NCBI GenBank assembly: GCA_037833965.1
Contig: AP031356.1
Location: 12,732,501 to 12,796,500 of the forward strand
Direction of reading: 5' to 3'
Length of the DNA: 64,000 bases
From: Marchantia polymorpha subsp. ruderalis
Taxonomy: Eukaryota > Streptophyta > Marchantiopsida > Marchantiales > Marchantiaceae
In this document: positions 23,813-34,209 of the stretch, piece by piece
Layout of the letters: every line of letters starts with the position of its first letter
Position numbering within the stretch: the first letter of the stretch is position 1
Made by a program: the position numbers and the translations under genes
The notes under the pieces: model-generated
Databases searched by the model: none
Told to the model about the DNA's origin: nothing
The model's input: the letters and a program-made list of their open reading frames with translations, nothing else

Positions 23813-25585
23813 ATGACGGGTGGTCATTGCCGGTCGCGCATTGGGGTTCTGATTGTGGCGTTTGCACTGAGTGTTCTTTGCGTCGTCGCGGACACCGATA
23901 ATAATAAGATAACGAAGCCTTGTCAGGATACTACCGTGAAGAAGTACGATGGGTTCACATTTGGGCTGGTAATCGCAAAGAATGAATCTTTCTTCACAAA
24001 GGGCAAGAACCCCGTGCAGCTGTCGCCTTGTGACAAGCGCTTGACCAATTTGAACAGTGGCCAGGTTGCAGTATTCAGGCCGAAAGTTGACGAGATCAGT
24101 CTTTTGATTATTAACTCCAGTTCAGTGAACCCTGTAAGTTTACTCTGCCTGCTTTGAATCTTAGTGGAGTTATCGTGTCATTTGTTTAGAATGCATCTGC
24201 TGTGGAGTGAGTTGATCGTTTGTCAAATGGTGTCAGTAGCAGCGTAGATCGTCCACTTTTTAGCTGAATTCTTCTCGTTTAGGACGGATGCCGTCACTCG
24301 GCAGTCTCGCCCGTTTACGACCTTTACGTTCTACCTCTAGGTCGGTCTTCTCATCAATGTCAATCAACAGGCACAGTTGGGACGCTGAGTCTTTATGGAA
24401 CAGCCTGAGGGCTAACGTATGTATTGCGTCCGTTCATGATCCGAACTCACTATTCCCACGCCAGAGAACCACCATGTATCGAACTTAACGCCGATTCTTC
24501 ATATCCGAGATGGTGAACCACCCCCCTTAGCATGGATTATCGTATGGTTCATATATGTTTAACCAGCTGGTTGACATAAGAATCATCGGACATAATGCCG
24601 ATTTCACATGTGAACCTGAAATGCTAGAAAAGGTCTTGTCAGGATTGGTCGATCTGATTGCTCAACTTGAGGATTCGTGGGAACACAGATCAGGATTATG
24701 CCTTCGGTATTTGACTTGCATTTAGTACTGAGGAACTATATATAAAAAAAAGTGACATGGGCCGTCAGTCTCTGTTTAGAAGACTGCACGTGCACGTCTT
24801 TTCTCTACGTGCACGTGATCGTATTGTCTATTCGAACTACGAACCTTGTTGCATTTGCTTTGTTTGGCGCGTAACAGGTAGATTAGTTTTTCTCCCTTTC
24901 ACATTACACTCAACATCGGATGTTCTAGTTTTACAGTCTCTCACCAACTCCATATTTGTGGCACTCTCTAGACTTCATCCACATAGTGTGTTCTGCAGAG
25001 GAGCTTCTACATGCTTTTGCCTATGATCAACGCGGGTTTTTGTACTCATGTTCGCTACAATCGTGTGCAGCAAAACTTTGGTGGGAACGCGGTCGTCTTC
25101 GCTGGGAGTAAATTCGCGGCCGTCTCAGCTCCCATATTTCTTGCCAACAACACGTACCGCGTCACTAGTTTGTCACTGGTATGAACCGGCACTAATTTTC
25201 TTTCGTCTTTGATCTGATTATTGCTGTTATACCTGGAAGCTCACATATTGGTATGGTTTCGTTCGGATTGCAGGTTTTGAATTTCGAGAAGGGTAGACTG
25301 ATACAGATTTTGTGGAAGAACGACAAATGCAAGTCGTGTTCAGGATCAAATAGCACTATTGTCTGCTTGAAAGGTGGCCAGTGCGCAGTCAAGAGCAGCA
25401 AGTGCAAAGAATCCGGGGGAACAACTGACTGCAGTTTGAGCATCCAGACTGCATTTTCCGGTACTGATAAGTACGATGATGTACTGAACACTTGGTATCA
25501 GGTGGACAAGCTACAACAATATTCGCTGTATGCGCTGTACAGTAACTTGAAGTCAACCCTGTCTCAATTCAACCTTTTTTTCTGA
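23813..25585 (+). CDS. Secreted Cys-containing plant protein (Expp1-like), function unknown
   Basis: Three exons, GT-AG and all in phase 0: 23813-24133, 25071-25178, 25274-25585 (246 aa). The ATG at 23813 gives a signal peptide: short basic start, then hydrophobic GVLIVAFALSVLCVV, followed by polar ADTDNN. The mature part carries recognisable blocks: YDGFTFGLVIAKNESFF, LSPCDKRLTNLNSGQVAVF, RPKVDEISLLIINSSS, VVFAGSKFAAVSAPIF, then a Cys-rich core (KCKSCSGSNSTIVCLKGGQC) and DCSLSIQTAFSGTDK. The end QQYSLYALYSNLKSTLSQF has no hydrophobic tail, so no GPI anchor is predicted. The blocks recall a conserved plant family whose Arabidopsis members are annotated as Expp1 protein (At3g44150 type); I am only moderately sure of that name. 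Extracellular or endomembrane location is inferred from the signal peptide. The first intron is about 940 bp. Confidence 0.82.
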
Positions 25586-26283
25586 TGAGGTTGTTCTTCA
25601 ACCACTTAAGATCCCCATCACTTCCCAACAAAGCATTGTTCGTCCTCGTACTCCCCCGATATTGAAGTATGGAAGTAGCAGTGGGAACTGGCGCTGCTTC
25701 GAGGTTTCGGTGGGTTACTCTAGAAGAACAGAACTGCGACTTCTTGGTGCACAACGTCAGTAAGGACTGACAACCGCACGAAGGAAAGTCAATATATTTT
25801 GACGAGATTCGTGGCCACTTCTGGTGGTCTATAGCAGCCAGGATATATGCTAGATGGGTTCATAGATTTGCATGTTTTTCAAGTGGACCTGCAATGTTTG
25901 TAGGATGTGGTCGCATGGTTCTCTCAGTACTGCATGTAGTATGTAGAAAATTTTCATTCTTTGGGAGAATCAGGAGAGCTCTGCATTTTCAAGTAAAAGT
26001 GGTCGCACCTTGATGAGACCAGGTTTGTTCATAGGTTTGCCTGTTTGCAGAAGTAGACTTAAACTGCTTAGTATGCAGTTGAAAGTTTGTAGCCGTAACG
26101 CATGATGTATCTAGATCAACTCATTCTTTCGGATAAATCAAGAGAGCTTTTAAGTTTCATCAAAAAAATGTGATCGAGCTTCAACTCTACTGCCCTTTTG
26201 AAATGAAGTCTATATCATAAAGTTTGTGTTGTATGATAAGTGTGCTAGCTCTCCAACATATGCTAGGCTCCATATGTAGTCAC

Positions 26284-26525
26284 GTTGAGTAGCAAATCTG
26301 TTGTGGTATTATTTTGATGCATGAATACTTGGGCATGACCTCCCAAGTGGTGTGGAGTAATTGTTTGTTTTCCTTTAATTGGAATAAGTAATTCCCTAAG
26401 ACGTGTTGAGTAGCAAATCTGTTGTGGTAGTATTTTGATGCATGAATACTTGGGCATGACCTCCCAAGTGGTGTGGAGTAATTGTTTGTTTTCCTCTAAT
26501 TGGAATAAGTAATTCCCTAAGACGT
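26284..26525. repeat. Tandem repeat, 121-bp unit, two copies
   Basis: The unit starting GTTGAGTAGCAAATCTGTTG is at 26284-26404 and 26405-26525, and a third start (ATTGAGTCC) follows at 26526 before similarity ends. The copies differ at only a few bases (for example TATTATTTT against TAGTATTTT), so the duplication is young. Confidence 0.9.
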
Positions 26526-26962
26526 ATTGAGTCCATGTTTAATACTTAGCAGGCGCACACGGGTCAGATGTAATACATGGGTACATTCTATCTGGCTTAG
26601 AATGTATAAATACGAATCAGGAGTTCTTTTTCCAAATAATGAGGAAGTAAAGTCACGATAGTCCTAAAGATTTCTACAGGTAAGAAGACATGTTCCTGAC
26701 TAACCCTGATTCTAAAACTGCGAAGGTCAAGGGCTGGAAACTCATGGAAGAAGGTACAGTTGACTTTGTCGTGCAGTCTGAATTAGGGTAACTTGGTCTA
26801 TATTATGTACGACGAAAGCGGCCATCGTCGCAAAGTTACTGTTAATGTGTACAATTAGCTCCATGAGGACGTAGAGTATTTAGAGTTTATATCGATTTTG
26901 AGAATCCATCGTTGTCTGAACTCCGGTTAGATTACTGGTCCATGTTCAGCTTTGGGGATCAA

Positions 26963-26997
26963 ATACAGTAAAATGGTTGGACACCATTTTACTGTAT
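26963..26997. repeat. Perfect 15-bp inverted repeat
   Basis: ATACAGTAAAATGGT (26963-26977) and ACCATTTTACTGTAT (26983-26997) are exact reverse complements around the 5-nt loop TGGAC. It is noncoding DNA. Confidence 0.9.
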
Positions 26998-27329
26998 GGT
27001 GTGGTAAGTCCTCTGGTGCAGTATGTCGCCCGTATGTCTTGTGACAGTTGCCTGATCAGGACCACCACTGACCCTTGTCTCTGCTTGTCGAAGGTGGTTG
27101 TCCCACTTTTCTGGGCTTTGAAGGTAGGTTTCGAAGGTTGACTAGAAACGCTAAAACTTGTGCACAACTTGGAAGCATTTTTTGTTAGCAGCAATACATC
27201 AGAATGCAGATGACCTCAACTTCATTACTCCACCAACGTCAGGATGGACTTCCATGGACTGTCTGCAGAGATAATTGTCATGTTCTAAGGGCGGATGGGA
27301 GCCTGCCATTTTCTTCAATGTTGTGGGAG

Positions 27330-27374
27330 CTGAAACATTTGTCTATCCAGCATGCTGGATAGACAAAGTTTCAG
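27330..27374. repeat. Near-perfect 20-bp inverted repeat with CATG loop
   Basis: The left arm 27330-27350 (CTGAAACATTTGTCTATCCAG) and right arm 27355-27374 differ by one extra base in the left arm. The loop is CATG. Confidence 0.88.
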
Positions 27375-27499
27375 TACGACATGCGGTTTGAAGTGCCAGC
27401 TCTATGGTTGGACGTCCAGAGCTCGCTGAGTTGGTTCGCTTCACAGGGAAAACATAATGCTCGTTACCCTGGTTCTCTTTTCAGAATGGTTGCCGAAAA

Positions 27500-27688
27500 G
27501 AAAGGGGAATCTAGTTCACGGGACTGGATGTTTTTCAACTCCTTTTGCATCATCCCAGTCTAGAAAAAGGAGAGAGAGAGTCTACGAAGTCAAGAAAGGG
27601 TAATCTATTTCACAGGAGTGGATGTTTTTAAACTCCTTTTGCATCATCCCAGTCGAGAAAAAGGAGAGAGACAGTCTACGAAGTCAAG
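27500..27688. repeat. Tandem repeat, about 94-bp unit, two diverged copies
   Basis: The blocks GGATGTTTTTCAACTCCTTT at 27526 and GGATGTTTTTAAACTCCTTT at 27620, each followed by GCATCATCCCAGTC and AAAAAGGAGAGAGA, are 94 bp apart with several substitutions. It is noncoding. Confidence 0.82.
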
Positions 27689-30600
27689 CTCCTGTGCTGA
27701 AGATCTTTAGAAAGGATTATCATTAAGAGATGAAAGCCAGAAGTAGGCACTTTCTCTAGTACAACCATAGATGGAAGAGGTTCATAGAAAAACATCACAG
27801 GTAAACACAAGTCAGCTTGCAACACAGCTTGCACCACGGAAACCTCCACATCTGTACTTCAATCGGACACATGTTCCACACAACCCTTGTTCTCTGTTCG
27901 ATCTGGATATTTTTTTATATCCGTCTATTGTTTCACCTACTTCACGTCTCGCCAACCTTTCCTTCCTCTACCGTTGTATTCGAAGGTTGAACCGTAATTG
28001 TCGAGCAGCTTTCACAGGTCTGACTTGTTCCAATTGGCAGAAGTAAACGGCGAAACATAAAACGTGGATTCTTTCTTCCTTATGGCATGCAGATGGAGAC
28101 TTGCACCACTTCAGTCAGAGCTTGACGTAATGCGCGATCGTTGACTGAGTTAACTGTAAGTAGGAGTAAATTACACTCTTTCCATAACGTAGTACAATTT
28201 TCGTATGCCAGGGTTCCAAAAGTGTGCCCATACGAGCGAAAGTCAATTTTAATCGGAGAAACTTTGCACCACAGGATTTATGAAGCATGTCTTATGAAGC
28301 TAGCTGGTCATGATCTGGCCTCGCTGCTTTTCAGTAAGACCTCCATTCAAAACAGTTTCTCCACGTGGCTTCTCACAGACAGACACGTGTACCATCACAG
28401 AGAGATCACGAGCATATAGTAAAGTCAGCACAAGGTTCAGGGTTTCAAGGTTCCTGACAACAGTTCTTTTGCCCCTTGCGTTTCTCTTTCTCTCTCCGTG
28501 ATGATTATATCCTCTGCCACTAAGGGTATTTGCATTCCCGAGGAAGAGTATCTAACAATGAGCGAGAGTCCACTGTGATCGACTGGGCGACTGATGGTTT
28601 CATTGAAGACTGGTGGTGTTGTTGATGTCACCTGCGTGTCACCTTCATGCTGTGGTAAGATTGTCATGCCATTGCGCTCATTAACCGTGTGGTTTGAGCT
28701 CGAATCTTCTTCGCTTGTATAAGTTTTACCCAACTGTTGTAATGATTTCCCCGTTAACAGGTGGATGGGCAAGACGAGCAAGCTGCTTTTTTAGATTCCA
28801 AGGAGCTCAATGGCAGGCTCGCACATTCAAACCCACGGTTTCTCGAAAACTGCATATGCACAAATGCAGAGCGGTGCTTACTTCATTCTCGTTAGTGATT
28901 GAATGGTGTTATTACGTCAAGTCAGTCGGTGGAAACTCAACCAATCTGGGCCGCGGATCAGAGACCAGTGAGGAAAGCCCCACCCGCAAAACTTTGGATA
29001 GAGCTCCGGGTCCCACCGCTCTTGGCTTTTCTAACGAATTTCGCGATAATGATCTTAGAGACCCGCGACGCTACTAGGTATCATCCCTTCTGCATCCTCG
29101 ATCCTCTCGCCCGTTCTCTCTTCCTCTTCTCCTTCAGTTCGCAAGGATCGAACAGTAGACGCAACCAGACCTCAAAAATAATACCTGCATTGGGACGAGG
29201 GGACGTGCCTCTTCTCGCACAGATGAAGATGCATCTGAATCTCAATTCACTCATTCCCAATAAATGAATAACCTACCTTGAGCAGAAAGAAACAGTTCGT
29301 AATCATGGTACGCTCGACGGCAATTTGGTACTGGTATTTGACCAAATCCTACAATCTATTGGAGATCAGTGATCACCAGGCTACTGTGTGTAGACCACAC
29401 TCTCCTGGCCAGCATCACTGCAAGTCTGTAGCGTAGTATAATCTGTATGTAAACCTTGCCCTAAGCTCACTTACCATGCAATCATGCTCCACGTATCGAC
29501 TCCATCTCATGAACATTTGAGTCCTCCCGGTAGCATGTCAACCCTATTCGATAAATATCACTATCCCATCGCATGCCTCTTAAGGTGACCGAAGTGGACC
29601 TCTCCAAATCTCACATCCCTTGCACATACATCACTCCGACGTACTATCGTAGTGGATTTCCTGTATGCCGAGTAATGATTAAACCTGTTGTAATATTGCA
29701 AAGACTGCACGGATTTGGTTTCTGGGACCTGTTCTCCACGAAACGAACGATCAATCAATCAATCAGAGTGATCGGGCGATCTCCGCTCACGCCTCAAGAT
29801 CCCAAATTCCGCCGGCCGTCCGTCCAAACCACAATGGTCTGAGCCACTCCCGAGCGATCGCTAATCTGCTCATGAATCAATGAGTGAACGAACGGACGAC
29901 CCACACAGTTCTAGAGAACCCCACCCTTCACACGATGAGCTCCGCATGCCAAAGCCTCGTCGACTCTCGTATATGCAAGCAGCCTTCTGAGATTCGACGC
30001 GAATATTCTCTCGCCTCCATCCCCGACCCCTCCAGGTGCGGAAGGCACAGAACAAAACACGGCCCGGAATTATTCTTCCCGGCTTCTCCTCGTGATGATC
30101 GCCCGGCGCGGCAGCGGTTTCTTAAGCGACTGGGGTCGAGAGGGAGAGAGGCAGCGCTCCACGGCCTTTAAGGAGAAGAGTGCATAAATTACCGTAAGCT
30201 GAGGTACGGAGACGTGCATTCATTAACTCCCTTTTCTGCAGCTCCGTCGTGCCTTCGTCTTTCATGCACTCACGACATGGTCTTCCGGCGACGCGACGCG
30301 ACATTCCGTTCCGTTGCTTTGTTACCACGCATTGCATTTGTGGGTCGTTATGCAACTACTTCGGGTTCCAGGAGGATAGGAGATGTGTGCGATCCTGACA
30401 AAGAAATTACCATTAGCTCTTTGACAGAAAATTATATTTATTTCCACGGTCCAGGTACAGGTGGAGACACCGGGATGCAGGTTCATTTCATCTCATTCAT
30501 CTGTTCTGTTAAAAATGATGAATTTCAATCATTGTACTGTCATGATGCAGGCAAAATGTGTTTGTCAATGTTCCAACAGAGATGTACGACATTTCGCATG

Positions 30601-30880
30601 TATGAGACGATAATTAGTATTTTAGATGGGAAGAGTCAGAAAAGGCGATATTAACAATTGGAAGATTAATGCAATAAATGTCGGAATGCTAGGCCTTTCA
30701 TGCACACTATGATCGCTTGTGGTTCAAAGTTTAAGAAATAGGGTGATTATTACTGATTTCGAAGAGATTCCAAGAATTATATTCCACGTGGAGTTCATTA
30801 CGACTGCGTATGAAGCGTCTGAAATCATCTAAACGTTTCATACAATATGTAAATAAGCTCTTGTCTCTGTACGTGAGTCG

Positions 30881-30983
30881 AAAATCAATTTATTTTTTCT
30901 CGATTTGTGGGTGTCATCCTTGCGAGGGGCCATGCTAATCTTCTCTGTATCGTTCCAATGTTATCGGATGTTCCCAAAGGGAC
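30881..30983 (-). pseudogene. U6 snRNA-like gene, probably a pseudogene
   Basis: On the minus strand, 30983-30899 is highly similar to U6 snRNA: GTCCCTTTGGGAACATCCG, then ACATTGGAACGATACAGAGA, then AGATTAGCATGGCCCCT. The ACAGAGA box and the AGC triad are intact. One base is missing in the internal stem-loop (CCCCTCGCAAGG where plants have CCCCTGCGCAAGG). GACACCCAC replaces GACACGCAC, and the 3' end diverges after CAAATCGAG. A TTTT run at 30884-30881 would end a transcript of about normal U6 length. I find no plant upstream sequence element or TATA box at the expected spacing, so a retrocopy is likelier than an active gene. Confidence 0.75.
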
Positions 30984-31171
30984 TTATCACACCCACCGTA
31001 TGATTGCGCAGTCACAACACTTTATCACAAACACGACAAGCGTAATTAAACCGTTGTGGAGACCGTTTAATAGCACATTTAATTTAGTGGGCAGCATGTA
31101 ATGAATATCATTACATGGTGTCCACATTCGAATATCTCGCTTTGATTAAATGATTCGGTCTAATACTAGTT

Positions 31172-31225
31172 AATGGAATGATTGTAATAGTAATCGGTAT
31201 ATGTTAAACCATTTACCATTACCAT
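31172..31225. repeat. Dispersed repeat end, copy 2
   Basis: AATGGAATGATTGTAATAGT followed by ACCATTTACCATTACC resembles the reverse complement of 21928-21974. A shorter related motif (ACCATTTACCATTTAATTC) occurs near 32704. It is possibly a non-autonomous element family. Confidence 0.4.
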
Positions 31226-34177
31226 TTAGAACTTTGAAATGAATTACGAACATCGACTCTTATTAGGAAATTGACGACGACCAATGTACTCTGTTGCTCG
31301 AAAGACGTATTACTTAATCGCTTAATTTCATATACATGCGGATATATCCGCACGTGCGTAAAGTTGATCTTTTCCGTTACTTAAATTATCTGAATTAAAA
31401 TAAATTTACTCTTTTCAATCATGAAATATCCTCATTTTGAACTATATTAAAGTATTATTCCCCTTTTGTTACAATAACAAACTTTAACATCAACAAAAAA
31501 ATTTGATCACTTTAGTCTTCACTACGTCATTTCCCTCAGGTCAATATTATGCATAAATTATGAAAATACTTAAACGGATATGCGGGTCGCGTCTATTTGA
31601 CCACGTACATGTTTTTGATACTCATTGCTCGTACTAGAACTTTCATTCTAAGTATTCCATTCGGTGCCAAAATTGAATCCAACCGTGGATTCAATTATTT
31701 TCCAAGCCAATTAATGAGTTATATATCCTATTTTTCTATATATCAATGTTTTATATTTGGTTTACTTCTCACTCCTTAATTGTTTTGAAGTTGACATCTT
31801 CTAATGTATCATGTAGTAGATGTCCCGACCATTTCGAAGCGGCCATTAGTATCGAATCAAAGATACAAATTTCAATTTATTGTTACGAGTCAGTCTAAGA
31901 AAGCCTTACGTAAATAACACCTTGTTCTAAACCTTGTTTATACAGAATATATTATTTTCATGGAGAAATATTTACAGCAGGATTAGGACAGTTTCAAACT
32001 TCTTTTTTTTCAGAGTAAATAGCATCGATTGACTTCAACACGTAAGAAGCAGATGACTTCATAAAAGGTCTAATCCACTTACTTGCTGGTCTATATGTGA
32101 GGACGTTAATATATGAATACTCTCATAGGAGCAACAGTAGATTTAATCGCGAAAAATTCTAGAAAAAAATTCTTTTCTTTATAAAAATTCACAGATTACA
32201 TATCAATGTAATATAGTTGGATTTATTTTACAAAATAATGTTTTCATCCACGAATCTTAATGGTAAGACTTCATGAAGTCTTCCCGTATCTTTTGTGATT
32301 TTACTTTGTACGTTTGAGGGGATAAACACCGGTGATAACTCCGTGCAGCGGCTTTTACAGCGAGAAGGGCGTGCCTCGGATAAGAACGACTTCACGGCAC
32401 TTTGTTCGTGGGGTCCCACTCTCTGATCTCTCTGTGTCTCGCCCCGTCCTCTTCGACCCACCAGATTACCGGTAGTTAAAAACAGAACGACCGGAAGTTT
32501 TATCACGTTGCTATCTTATCCTTTGTAGTGGTCCTCTATAACGTCTGCCCCTCCGACCCCACGGGACGGCATGCCACCCGTCGTCAAGACTTCTGTCCCG
32601 GAAATTTCGGACACGGACCATCGTCTTCTACCGGTGATTCCTGGTCCTCATTGTCCGGTCACTTCCGGACACAACGGAATGCCGAGATGTTATTGCCCTG
32701 TTAACCATTTACCATTTAATTCAAGCTTTCCTTGTCTACAGTAAACAAATGCGGCGAACAACTCACAATAAAAATTACACTGATATAGAAGTATTTCAGG
32801 TTTGGTCTGATTGGAACTGGATACAGACTTGCACTAATAAGCATGAGATTTTGGGAGGAAAAATTATGCCAAAATCGTGAATATTATAGCTTACTTTAGT
32901 CATGGGCCTACGTCGATGAAAATTGGGCAATATATGTACAAACGTCAACTTCCGAACAGTTTTCGAGCTTTTGGCTCAATGTTAGAGGTGACAACTGCAG
33001 AGACTGGCCTCGTGGTTTCTTTAAAGAAGAAAAGACAAAACTGGACCTTCAGACGGACGCCCTTCGCTGGGAGAACGACCACATGTCGTCGAGTCAGAAT
33101 TTCCTACAAAACCTATTAATGTGTAGAGCGAACGCAAAGTGCCCTGATGAGGTCGTCGCTGACCTCTGGCTATGGCAGCAAGACGGGCATCATCGTTGAC
33201 GTGCACTGCGATTCTGTGGCCCGTGTATTTGAAACAGAAAGTAGTGTTCTTGACTTGAGGCTCGGAGCCTATGCAGACCTAGCCGGTCGAATTGAAGGAG
33301 AGGCCGCTAGATTTTATTCCTCGCCCTGACCTTTTCCGTTGACGTTTAGATCCTGCGCTTGTGGAGTGGATGTTCTCCAAGCTCGTGCCTACAACATCGT
33401 GCTCCTGCTCTTCTCGGAAAATAAGTCTCTCGAACTGCGAAGAAATGCAGTCGATTGGGTTCAAGATTCCTCGGCCCATATCTCTGGAGATGATTAAATG
33501 ACACGCGCATTCGAAACTCACCAGTTTATGCAAGTTAGTCCGCATGTGAATGTACATGTGAAGACCCACCCATACTACCACAATCGGATGCGTACAAGTA
33601 CATTTTTATATAAGAGAAGTGATGGTATAGGATAGTACGACGGAATTCGTTATTATTGTAATTCATCAAACAATTGTTTTCCGAATTCGTAAAACAATCG
33701 TTTCCCCAAATCAGTGACACAGTCTATCTACGAAGCAGAATGTTGTGACATCACAACGGGTCGTCTTCGGGTCGCAATCCTTACATCAAACCCTAGCGGT
33801 TGAGTATGAAAAGTCCCTCGATAGCCTTTCGGGGATCACGTCAGACGAAACAATGTGCTCTTTCTCTTGCGAATTTACATACACGATAAATACAAGTTTT
33901 CAAAGCCGTTCATAGAGAGATCTCTGGCAAAAGTTGGATCTTATGTAGGTCGTTCGTTAGTCATCGGTATTGGTGGCAGGATTTGTCGTCAGGTCTTTCT
34001 TTTAAGAAAACTGTCTCTTAAATTTCTTCCTTTTTACCTTCATAGTTCGACCAACCGATCCTCAAATTGGATGCTTTCAGTTTAGCAGTACGGCAATTCT
34101 TGTACAACAATTCATGATGCGTAGAGTTTGATGCACCGTGGGTCCAGTGTGGTGCCCATCTGTCTTAAAAAATTGTA

Positions 34178-34209
34178 AACATCGTACGCCATTACTGGCG
34201 TACGATGTT
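34178..34209. repeat. Perfect 14-bp inverted repeat with TTAC loop
   Basis: AACATCGTACGCCA (34178-34191) and TGGCGTACGATGTT (34196-34209) are exact reverse complements around TTAC. It is noncoding. Confidence 0.92.

Larger units (their letters stand above)
25586..30880. other. Long stretch without a recognised protein gene
   Basis: It begins with the 3' flank of the secreted-protein gene. Open frames at 27771-28046 (plus), 28437-28781 (minus), 28899-29267 (plus) and 30214-30654 (plus) have no domain I recognise and do not splice into a convincing model. The DNA is of mixed composition and includes two tandem repeats and two inverted repeats listed separately. Confidence 0.45.

Noticed and set aside
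24757..25026. 89-codon frame between exons 1 and 2 of the secreted-protein gene
   Set aside because: It lies inside an intron; the phase-0 exon junctions on both sides recreate the family pattern without it.
28437..28781. 114-codon minus-strand frame as a copia polyprotein linker
   Set aside because: The residues were suggestive, but no flanking integrase, RT or LTR could be found.
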